Source: Cytophagales bacterium UBA2561
GTDB lineage: Bacteria > Bacteroidota > Bacteroidia > Cytophagales > Thermoflexibacteraceae
Reading direction: 5' to 3'
Assembly: GCA_002340355.1 (NCBI GenBank)
Contig: DDLX01000003.1
Coordinates: 1 to 43,507 of the forward strand
Length of the DNA: 43,507 bases
The stretch's first letter is position 1. The number at the start of each line of letters is the position of its first letter. A program made the position numbers and the translations under genes. The notes under the pieces were generated by a model that was not told the DNA's origin, did no database searches, and worked only from the letters and a program-made list of their open reading frames with translations. Below are positions 16,086-23,007 of this stretch, in pieces.

Positions 16086-17300
16086 ATGCAGAAATCAGAA
16101 AACGTATATAAAATTCCTGTCATCATTCTTAATGGTTTCTTAGGTTCTGGTAAAACTACTCTTTTTAGAAATCTTCTATCCCAATCAAGAAAGAAAAAAA
16201 TACCTGTTTGTGCTATCGTAAATGATATGAGTGAACTAGATATTGATGGGGAGTTGATTGGGGCGAGCGAAGCAGTAGAACATAACAGTCATATATTGGA
16301 ATCAATACACTCCTGTGTACTCAGTAGCAAAAAAGGAATCAGAAAACTTGATCAGGCACTAAAAAAACTGTTATCTAATCAAAATCCAGAACTTATTATT
16401 ATTGAAACTTCTGGGAGTTGCCACCCAATGCCTCTTATTGAGTATTTTAAGAACCAGAATCAAGTAAAGCTCACTGGATTATTTGCTCTTGTTGATGGCT
16501 TAATGTTGGCTCATGACTACAAGTATGGAGCAACTCTTATTCCTCGAATGCAAAAAAACATTGCACAACAGAAACGAGACACAGTAAATTTATTGGTAGA
16601 ACAAATCATGTTTTGTAGTCACCTATTCCTGACCAAAGGAGACCGAATACAAGAAGATAAACTGCCTCATATTGCCTCATATATTCAAGCAATAAACCCA
16701 CTTTCATCTGTTCATTCTGTAAGCTTCGGGAGGCTCAACATCGAGTCCTTATTTGAACTTGGGGAGTATAATTATTTTCAAGTGGCTCAATTAGTTGAAG
16801 AATTGAGACCTGTACTAGAAGCAGAGGAAGATAAAGATAGACCTTATGATTTAGCCACTAGAGTCATAAAAGATGACCGTCCATTCCATCCGCAACGATT
16901 TTGGGACGTATGTCATCAATATCTTGACCAAAGAATTTATCGTAGTAAAGGATTTTTTTGGCTCGCTAGTCGAGATAAAGTTTCTTTATTGTGGAATCAG
17001 GCATCTGGTAGTATCAGTCTGGAATTAATTGGATATTGGCGGTCAGGAATTGTTGAAGATGAAAATCATGGTATTACAGAATTTGAAATACAGGCACTTA
17101 AAAAAATACTCGCTGAAGAATCAGGACGTTTTGGCGACCGTCAATGTGATTTAACTGTAATAGGAGATAAAGCACATGTAGATAGGTTTACTAATGCACT
17201 AAAATCTTGCTTTTTGACTGAGGAAGAAATAGAACTTTGGAAAAATGGGCATAGGTTTACAGATCCTTGGCCTAAAAGCACCGTTAAAATAGAAAATTAG
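16086..17300 (+). CDS. CobW/COG0523-family GTPase (metallochaperone-like)
   Basis: 404 residues, the usual two-domain length. N-terminal G domain: Walker A GFLGSGKTT (17-25), IVNDMSELDIDG (switch region), ETSGSCHP and the base-recognition TKGD. The C-terminal CobW_C domain includes GFFWLASR and ends with RFGDRQCDLTVIG. COG0523 proteins insert metals, often Zn, into client enzymes. The usual CxCC metal motif after switch I is here HSCVLSS (around Cys77), so only one Cys remains and metal handling may differ. A broken 5' copy lies 2.3 kb upstream. The next genes in this direction (unknown, flavoprotein, membrane protein, PLP enzyme) could include its clients, but separate promoters weaken an operon claim. 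Confidence 0.85.
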   Translation: MQKSENVYKIPVIILNGFLGSGKTTLFRNLLSQSRKKKIPVCAIVNDMSELDIDGELIGASEAVEHNSHILESIHSCVLSSKKGIRKLDQALKKLLSNQNPELIIIETSGSCHPMPLIEYFKNQNQVKLTGLFALVDGLMLAHDYKYGATLIPRMQKNIAQQKRDTVNLLVEQIMFCSHLFLTKGDRIQEDKLPHIASYIQAINPLSSVHSVSFGRLNIESLFELGEYNYFQVAQLVEELRPVLEAEEDKDRPYDLATRVIKDDRPFHPQRFWDVCHQYLDQRIYRSKGFFWLASRDKVSLLWNQASGSISLELIGYWRSGIVEDENHGITEFEIQALKKILAEESGRFGDRQCDLTVIGDKAHVDRFTNALKSCFLTEEEIELWKNGHRFTDPWPKSTVKIEN

Positions 17301-17492
17301 AATCTTACATATCCCGAATATTAATTCCTTTTTCAATCAAATGTATGATAAAATTATACCTTGAAACATGAGGTAGAAATTTCGGGTATTATAACTGAAA
17401 ATGAAAAAACTAATTATAGTACTGTATATCGTTTGTTCGATACTTAAATAAGTAAATACATTAGGATTTGTAGTATCAATTTTTATCCTAAA

Positions 17493-18080
17493 ATGAGACA
17501 AAAAAAGCTGAAATTATTACGAACAAAAATACCCGTTTCATTAAAAGAAGCAATTGATTTGCTAAATAACAATCATGGAAATTTAGAGGATTCTGAAAGA
17601 GAATTTCATGAAAATAGAATTGATGAAATCTGTAGGATCTCGAAATGCGAAAAACAGAAAGCAAGAAAATTTTATATCCAATTTCATTTTAATCAAGAAA
17701 AAGCAATTAATGCAATCAATAACGAACAGAAGATATTAAGAATCGAAGCCTCAAGGATTATAAAAAATACAATTGGTTTTATTTTATGGTTTGAATATCC
17801 AAACGGAGAGCCGTATAGGACCAAGAAAAGGAATGATATTTTTATTCCAGCAGAAGATTTCGATTTTATCAAAGAAACATTTGAATCGAATTGCTCAGAA
17901 AATTTTGATAGTACAGATAATAATTACTTTGACAAAACGGAGTGCAAATCAATAATTGGATCAATCGAAAAATTAAAAACAGTAAATGAAAATCAGGCTC
18001 AATTTATTCGAAGTTTAACCAAATGGATGAAAGATAATTTACAGGTTGTAGAAACCCTTGTAGTGTACGGAAATTTATAA
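17493..18080 (+). CDS. Hypothetical protein with possible UBA-like helices
   Basis: This 195-residue soluble protein is rich in Asn, Lys and Glu. Two segments, AIDLLNNNHGNLEDSE and ARKFYIQFHFNQEKAINAIN, resemble the three-helix UBA/EF-Ts N-terminal pattern (a helix, a G-N-L/F turn, then a helix). The middle (IGFILWFEYPNGEPYRTKKRND) may form a small beta unit. No family recognised and no signal peptide. It follows the CobW gene by 192 nt in the same direction; that gap has no clear hairpin with a T-tract. Confidence 0.55.
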   Translation: MRQKKLKLLRTKIPVSLKEAIDLLNNNHGNLEDSEREFHENRIDEICRISKCEKQKARKFYIQFHFNQEKAINAINNEQKILRIEASRIIKNTIGFILWFEYPNGEPYRTKKRNDIFIPAEDFDFIKETFESNCSENFDSTDNNYFDKTECKSIIGSIEKLKTVNENQAQFIRSLTKWMKDNLQVVETLVVYGNL

Positions 18081-18237
18081 ATCACAAAATCGAATATACA
18101 ACAATATCAAGTAAAAGGTCGCCACACTATATCATACAAGATGTTTTATATAAGATGTTCGTCAATCCACTTTTCTCTACTTAAAGCCATTAAAACATCC
18201 CTATTTTTCCAATCACTCAATTATAATCGCAACTAAG

Positions 18238-18268
18238 TTGCAGTTAGCGTTATCAAAACCTAATTTTG
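18238..18268 (+). promoter_or_regulatory. Promoter of the flavoprotein gene
   Basis: TTG at 18238-18240 and TAATTTTG at 18261-18268 are separated by 20 bp, matching the Bacteroidota -33/-7 layout. ATG 18303 is 34 nt downstream. Confidence 0.55.
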
Positions 18269-18302
18269 CAACATTGTTACATCTGTAAAAGATTAGAAAT
18301 AT

Positions 18303-19421
18303 ATGATAGTTACGAATGTGGTAATCGTCGGCTCTGGTCCTGCGGGAATTGGTGTTGCCTCACTACTCAATCAAACGGATATCGACTATATTGTTTTAGA
18401 AAAAAAAGAAATTGGATATTCGTTTTTAAAATGGCCAGAATATATGGAGATGATAACTCCTTCATTTCCAAGTAATGCCTTTGGACAAATGGATTTGAAT
18501 TCAATATGTGAGTTAACTTCACCTGCCTTTTTCCTGAGTAAAGAGCATCTGACAGGTAAAGAATATTCAGAATATCTCGCTGAAGTAGTCAAACAATATA
18601 AAATAAATGTTCAAACCAATACGGAAGTAACAAAAGTTGATAAACAGGCTAATGGTTGGATGCTGGAAACCAATCAAGGACAATATTTTGCTAAATATTT
18701 AATTTGGGCAACAGGAGAATTTCAGAACCCTCAAATTAATAATATAACAGGAGCTGAATACTGCGTACATAGCGCTCTAATTAAATATCCTGATGAACTA
18801 AAAGGAGATGACTTTGTAGTTATTGGGGGATATGAGAGTGGGGTTCAAATTGCTTATGAATTAGTAGAAAATAATAAAAAGGTAACCTTAATCAATCCAG
18901 ATGTTATCGATCATTTGGATACCAGTGATCCATCTCAAGTATTATCGCCATATACCTATGCTAAATATGACGAAATAATTGATTCGCCATTGTACACCGA
19001 AGTCTTGGGTACTGTAGTTGGTGTAACTGACCAAAAAAGTAACTATCAACTTCAGTTAAAAGATGGCAAAGTGATTAAAACTGAAGAGAATCCAATTTGT
19101 GCAACAGGTTTCTCACTAGTAAAAAAACCAATTGAAGAACTTATCACATACCGAGAAGATGGAAATCCATTGCTCAATGAAGAAACAGATGAATTATATG
19201 GGCAAAAGAACATTTACCTTGCAGGACCCTCTGTAAGGCATGATGCACACATATTTTGCTTTATTTATAAGTTCAGACTTCGCTTTGGGGTAATTGTAGA
19301 GGATATTTTGAAAAAGGAAGAATGTAATGAAAAGGATGTTTCGTTACTGATTGAGAAATGGAAAAGAAATGGAGTTTATTTAGCAGACCTAAGTTGCTGT
19401 GGTGAAGAATGTGTTTGTTAG
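18303..19421 (+). CDS. FAD/NAD(P)-dependent oxidoreductase with Cys-rich C-terminus
   Basis: 372 residues. The FAD-binding Rossmann motif is VGSGPAGIG (9-17). A second Rossmann motif, VVIGGYESGVQIAYEL, fits NAD(P)H binding, and an ATGE-type motif (WATGEFQNP) links them, as in flavin monooxygenase and thioredoxin-reductase-like enzymes (the YpdA/CzcO-like group). There is no CxxC in the NADPH domain. The last eight residues, CCGEECVC, hold four Cys, which could bind a metal or act as a redox tail; this is not a usual feature of the family. The substrate is unknown. A small membrane protein gene starts 16 nt downstream and is presumably cotranscribed. Confidence 0.8.
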   Translation: MIVTNVVIVGSGPAGIGVASLLNQTDIDYIVLEKKEIGYSFLKWPEYMEMITPSFPSNAFGQMDLNSICELTSPAFFLSKEHLTGKEYSEYLAEVVKQYKINVQTNTEVTKVDKQANGWMLETNQGQYFAKYLIWATGEFQNPQINNITGAEYCVHSALIKYPDELKGDDFVVIGGYESGVQIAYELVENNKKVTLINPDVIDHLDTSDPSQVLSPYTYAKYDEIIDSPLYTEVLGTVVGVTDQKSNYQLQLKDGKVIKTEENPICATGFSLVKKPIEELITYREDGNPLLNEETDELYGQKNIYLAGPSVRHDAHIFCFIYKFRLRFGVIVEDILKKEECNEKDVSLLIEKWKRNGVYLADLSCCGEECVC

Positions 19422-19437
19422 ATTTTTAAATAAAAAA

Positions 19438-19722
19438 ATGGAAAAAAAACCTATAATTTCAATAGAAAATCTACATCTGATTGCAGGATTTTCTTTAATC
19501 ATTTCAGGCGTATTGGTTTACTTCATAGATGGTTTCGAAATGACGATGTCTTGGGTCATATTTGGAGCGATGTATATCTCGATGTCTGATATTGGTGAAG
19601 ATGAAATGAGTACAGAAAAATTAAATCATCCAAGACATATTATTAGGCGTTCATTCGGTTATGTTGGGGCTGTTTTTAGTATAATTTTAGTAATGTTCTA
19701 TTTCAATAAAATATTTCTATAA
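19438..19722 (+). CDS. Small two-span membrane protein
   Basis: 94 residues from ATG 19438. A longer frame from a GTG at 19399 overlaps the flavoprotein gene and is disfavoured. Hydrophobic segments at about 12-28 and 70-90, with a middle stretch that is also fairly hydrophobic (MSWVIFGAMYISM), suggest two or three membrane spans. A conserved-looking acidic loop (SDIGEDEMSTEKLNHPRH) lies between them. It has no recognised family. It follows the flavoprotein by 16 nt, so the two are probably translated from one message. Confidence 0.6.
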   Translation: MEKKPIISIENLHLIAGFSLIISGVLVYFIDGFEMTMSWVIFGAMYISMSDIGEDEMSTEKLNHPRHIIRRSFGYVGAVFSIILVMFYFNKIFL

Positions 19723-19748
19723 AAAGAATTTCAAATGAGATTATAAAT

Positions 19749-19794
19749 TTTGGAATCTAGTACAATCTGTATTTTTGAGATATAGATTGTACTA
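19749..19794 (+). promoter_or_regulatory. Promoter with an inverted repeat around the -7 box, upstream of the PLP enzyme
   Basis: TTTG (19749-19752) and TATTTTTG (19770-19777) form a -33/-7 pair with a 17-bp spacer. Perfect 11-bp arms TAGTACAATCT (19758-19768) and AGATTGTACTA (19784-19794) bracket the -7 box. No T-tract follows, so an operator is more likely than a terminator. ATG 19833 is 38 nt downstream. Confidence 0.6.
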
Positions 19795-19832
19795 ATTAGG
19801 TAGTAATTTAATTATCAAAGCATCATTACATA

Positions 19833-21083
19833 ATGAAAAGAAGACAATTAATCAAGGGAATTATAGCTACAGGAGCATTATCGATGTTGAATAAAACAGA
19901 AGCGATGAACCTATTAGACAGTGAAGATTTTTGGGACGAAATTAGGCATTCTTTTCCTGAATCGTCAGAATATATAAATCTATTGAATACTGGTGGGGGA
20001 GCTGTACCCAAAGCAACCCTAAAATTGATTTCGGAATTTCAGAAAATAGCTGCTGCTGGGGGAGAATATAAAACCCCAGAACTCTATTCATTGAAAGAAA
20101 GTGGCTCCTCAAAATTATTACGTGAGATGATGGCAAATTCATTTGGCTGTTCAACCGACGAAATTGCATTAACACGTAATGCAATGGAAGGACTTGGAAC
20201 TGGTTTACTCGGTATGGATCTGAATAAAAAAGATGAAATCATTACGACAAATGCAGACTATGACTCTTGTATTAGAATTATCCAACAAAGAGAAAAACGG
20301 GATAATATTCGTCTAAAATTAATCGACATCCCGATGTTTGCTAATCATGACGACGAAGTTGTTACTGCATTTGAGAATGCTTGTACCTCCCGTACGAAAG
20401 CAATCTTAATGTGCCATATGTTCAATAAGAATGGACAAATATTACCTATTCGTAAAATTTCTGAAATGGCTCGGAAGAAAGGAATAAAAACGATTGTGGA
20501 TGGGGCTCAAAGTATTGGACAAATTGATTTTAAAATCTCTGAACTTGGTTGTGATATTTTTGCAGCCTCACTTCACAAGTGGTTCTGGGCACCCAGAGGG
20601 ACAGGGATTTTATATGTTAGAAAAGAAATGATAGAACAATTATGGTCTATCTGGGCAAGTTGGTCAGGAAAACCAGCTAATAGTATTGAAAAATTTGAAG
20701 AATTTGGCACAGTATCAAAAGCAGTTAGTGCTAGTTTACCCTCTGTATTTCAGTTCAATAATAAAATAGGAGCAAAAAAGAAAGAAACTAGACTTCGTTA
20801 TCTTCGGGATTTATGGTTAAATCAAATTTTGAAATCAGACAGAGTACAACTCTTAACGAATCCTAAGAAATCTTGTGCAATTACAGCTTTTAAGATAGAT
20901 GGAGTGAACCCTGACAAATTTGTAAAAGAATTAAGCGAAAAACATAAAATTTTAATTGGCTCAATTCATTTGCATGATAAACCTAATTTTACTGGGAACT
21001 ACCTAGCCGCCGATCTGACAAACTCTGAAAAACAGATATATCGTTTTATTGAGGCTTTTGAAACCTATATTAAACATAATTAA
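19833..21083 (+). CDS. Tat-exported class V aminotransferase-like PLP enzyme
   Basis: 416 residues. The N-terminus MKRRQLIKGIIATGALSM has a twin-Arg motif and hydrophobic stretch, predicting Tat export of a folded, cofactor-loaded protein. The rest is a class V aminotransferase fold (isopenicillin N epimerase / cysteine desulfurase-like): NAMEGLGTGLLG for phosphate binding, DGAQSIGQIDF with Asp223 and Gln226 for the PLP ring, and the Schiff-base Lys249 in SLHKWFWAPRG. No desulfurase catalytic Cys loop is evident, so an epimerase, lyase or transaminase role is more likely. The substrate is unknown. Its own promoter carries a strong operator-like repeat, implying separate regulation from the flavoprotein genes upstream. 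Confidence 0.8.
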   Translation: MKRRQLIKGIIATGALSMLNKTEAMNLLDSEDFWDEIRHSFPESSEYINLLNTGGGAVPKATLKLISEFQKIAAAGGEYKTPELYSLKESGSSKLLREMMANSFGCSTDEIALTRNAMEGLGTGLLGMDLNKKDEIITTNADYDSCIRIIQQREKRDNIRLKLIDIPMFANHDDEVVTAFENACTSRTKAILMCHMFNKNGQILPIRKISEMARKKGIKTIVDGAQSIGQIDFKISELGCDIFAASLHKWFWAPRGTGILYVRKEMIEQLWSIWASWSGKPANSIEKFEEFGTVSKAVSASLPSVFQFNNKIGAKKKETRLRYLRDLWLNQILKSDRVQLLTNPKKSCAITAFKIDGVNPDKFVKELSEKHKILIGSIHLHDKPNFTGNYLAADLTNSEKQIYRFIEAFETYIKHN

Positions 21084-21145
21084 AAATCATAGTTGGCTGA
21101 ATTGACAGCACTAAAAAGACAATTGATAATGAAAAATACAGGTAA

Positions 21146-21289
21146 TATTTTGATAGTTTAAGCAAGTCTGCTAAAAAGAGGCTATTATACTGGGTTATTT
21201 CTGCAAAAAGAAAAGAGACCAGACAAAAGCGGGTTTTAGAAATCGCAGAAAATGCAAGTGAAAATTTGAAGCCAAAACCATTTAGATAA
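21146..21289 (+). pseudogene. Relic of a YdeI/OmpD-associated family gene
   Basis: An open frame without a start encodes YFDSLSKSAKKRLLYWVI, SAKRKETRQKRVLEIAE and a KPKPFR end with TAA at 21287. This SAKxxETRQKR pattern is typical of the C-terminus of YdeI/OmdA-type proteins (family recalled, not searched). A stop (TAA 21143) lies directly upstream, so only the last 47 codons remain. Confidence 0.5.
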
Positions 21290-21322
21290 GTTTAAATAAA
21301 AGAAAAAGGTTTATAACAGTGG

Positions 21323-21796
21323 TTAATTTTTTTCTGGATATTTTTCTATTTCCATATCTTCCAGCCGAAAATCCTCAGCAATGCCTGCAATGCACCGAAT
21401 AACTCGCAAAAAAGACTCAAGTTCTTCATTATTAACCGACTGCCGAACTCTAGCATTAAACTCTCGAACTACTTTCCGAGCCATTTCCCGTTGTTTTTTG
21501 CCTTTTTCGGTTAAGCAAATCATGACTTTCCGTTTGTCTTTTTGGTCTTGTTTGCGATAAATAACACCATTCTCTTCCATATTCTTGAGCATTCGACTCA
21601 AGCTTCGGGACTCCATTCCCATTAAGGGCGCAATTTTGGTCGCAGGCGTTCCATTTTCTTGGTCAATATTCAATAAAACAAACCCTGTCGAGTGTGTAAT
21701 TTGATGTGCTGAACCCAAGACATTATACATCTTAGAAATAGCCAACCATGAGGCTTTAATATTCAAATCTACCGATTGGCGATTAGTAATTTTCAT
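21323..21796 (-). CDS. MarR-family transcriptional regulator (predicted fad repressor)
   Basis: 157 residues with the MarR winged helix-turn-helix at about 45-105: FVLLNIDQENGTPATKIAPLMGM, SRSLSRMLKNMEENG, then the wing with DKRKVMICLTEKGKK. Terminal helices for dimerisation flank it. It is transcribed alone. A perfect inverted repeat TTATGC-GT-GCATAA (21821-21834) and a second related site lie over its own promoter, and the second site recurs at the promoter of the beta-oxidation operon 11 kb away. The inferred role is a repressor of fatty acid degradation relieved by an acyl-CoA-type ligand; the ligand is not deducible. A YdeI relic lies just past its stop. Confidence 0.85.
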   Translation of the reverse strand: MKITNRQSVDLNIKASWLAISKMYNVLGSAHQITHSTGFVLLNIDQENGTPATKIAPLMGMESRSLSRMLKNMEENGVIYRKQDQKDKRKVMICLTEKGKKQREMARKVVREFNARVRQSVNNEELESFLRVIRCIAGIAEDFRLEDMEIEKYPEKN

Positions 21797-21820
21797 AAAT
21801 TTGTGTATCGTTCAAAAATA

Positions 21821-21875
21821 TTATGCGTGCATAATTTTTTCAAAGATATAAAAAAAGTGTTATGCGTGCAGAGTA
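21821..21875 (-). promoter_or_regulatory. marR promoter with two operator sites
   Basis: The -7 box TATCTTTG is on the minus strand (plus-strand CAAAGATA, 21841-21848). Site 1, TTATGCGTGCATAA at 21821-21834, is a perfect palindrome with a 2-bp centre that would cover the start of transcription. Site 2, 21858-21875, is identical over 18 bp to the site at the fad promoter and lies 9 bp upstream of the -7 box. The layout predicts autorepression. Confidence 0.65.
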
Positions 21876-21921
21876 CCTTCATCTTTTTTATGCTCTGTAT
21901 CAAAAATAATTTATCTCTACT

Positions 21922-21929
21922 TATCTTTG
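21922..21929 (+). promoter_or_regulatory. -7 box (TATCTTTG) for the SMI1/KNR4-like gene
   Basis: TATCTTTG on the plus strand, 51 nt upstream of ATG 21981 and divergent from the marR promoter. No good -33 box was seen. Confidence 0.45.
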
Positions 21930-21980
21930 TTTAGTATATAATGGATCGGTGAGACGACAAGCTACGATAAACAATTTCAA

Positions 21981-22622
21981 ATGAAAACATCTATTCTGAA
22001 GAGAATTAAGGAACTAGGAGGAAATATTAACCATGTAACAGGTAAATCATTACAGGAGGATATTCTTTCTATTACATTCAATACCGTTTTATACCAAAAA
22101 ACGACCGATACACCTTGGGGAAATGCAGATACTGAAGAGCCAATTTATGGTATTGGTGAATTTATTGAACAACAATTAACAGTATTTGAGACGGATAAAG
22201 ATGCTTTTTACCATGAGATAATTAAGAAATATTATTGTTTGACAGAAGAAGGGTTTGGACAAACTTTTTGGGTTGGACAATTATTTACGCCATTTAGAGA
22301 AGGCACACCTGATTTCGAAGAGTGGAATGGTGATTTTATGGACGATGAAATGATTAATCTAGATGAAATAGTTAAATTGACTAAAAACCCTAAACCTGAT
22401 TTTATACTTCTCTTTTATGATTACGGTTGTCCTGACCACTTATATATTTCTCTTTCAGACCCTAACCCCGATAATCCGACTTTATTCGGAACAGACCACG
22501 AGACATTTTTTAGTGAAATTTCAAATGAAGGTACTCTAGAAGATTATTTAAATACCTTTATGACGAAAGAGGAATTACTTAGTATCGTCAAAAATAAATT
22601 AGAACATTCGAAGAATAAATGA
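21981..22622 (+). CDS. SMI1/KNR4 (SUKH)-like protein, possible immunity protein
   Basis: 213 residues, acidic and soluble. The C-terminal third (PTLFGTDHETFFSEISNEGT followed by LEDYLNTFMTKEEL) matches the end of SMI1/KNR4-type proteins found in many Bacteroidota; the middle, LLFYDYGCPDHLYISLSD, fits the same fold. SUKH proteins often neutralise secreted nuclease toxins, but many are orphan. No toxin gene is adjacent here. It is transcribed alone and divergently from marR. Confidence 0.6.
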   Translation: MKTSILKRIKELGGNINHVTGKSLQEDILSITFNTVLYQKTTDTPWGNADTEEPIYGIGEFIEQQLTVFETDKDAFYHEIIKKYYCLTEEGFGQTFWVGQLFTPFREGTPDFEEWNGDFMDDEMINLDEIVKLTKNPKPDFILLFYDYGCPDHLYISLSDPNPDNPTLFGTDHETFFSEISNEGTLEDYLNTFMTKEELLSIVKNKLEHSKNK

Positions 22623-23007
22623 AAAAACAACGTTTAATTTTCTATTCCTTTTTTATTGACTAAAATAAAACTCTTTAATAAAAATAATTTTTTCCAACTG
22701 GAAATATCACTCTTCAATTGTGTATCTGATAAATTTAAAAGTATTAAACTATCCAAATTTTGAATTTGTCAGGTTTTCAAGGACTTGAGAGCAATACTAT
22801 CTTTGACCAAATCACTTGAACTAAAACTTATCCGAATTCCATTCGTTAAAAAAAGGCGTATTAAATTTCCAACATCATTTTACTGAATGACTGTAAAACT
22901 ATATCACCTCAATTCCCCAAAATTAAATTATAGTCGTTTGGTTTTAAAGTGTGTTTTTAAGTTAAAAAATTGGTTACTAACTTCTTATAAAAAAATAACC
23001 TCCATTT
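22623..23007. other. Intergenic stretch with a possible antisense gene relic
   Basis: 385 bp without a complete gene. On the minus strand a frame from about 22879 to a stop at 22769 (36 codons, containing NGIRISFSSSDLVKDS) has a protein-like composition but no start, and may be the end of a decayed gene. The rest is AT-rich spacer leading to the GH2 gene; I could not place a good -33/-7 pair. Confidence 0.3.

Noticed and set aside
19758..19794. Inverted repeat read as a terminator of the membrane-protein gene
   Set aside because: No T-tract follows, and a good -7 box lies in its centre, so an operator fits better.
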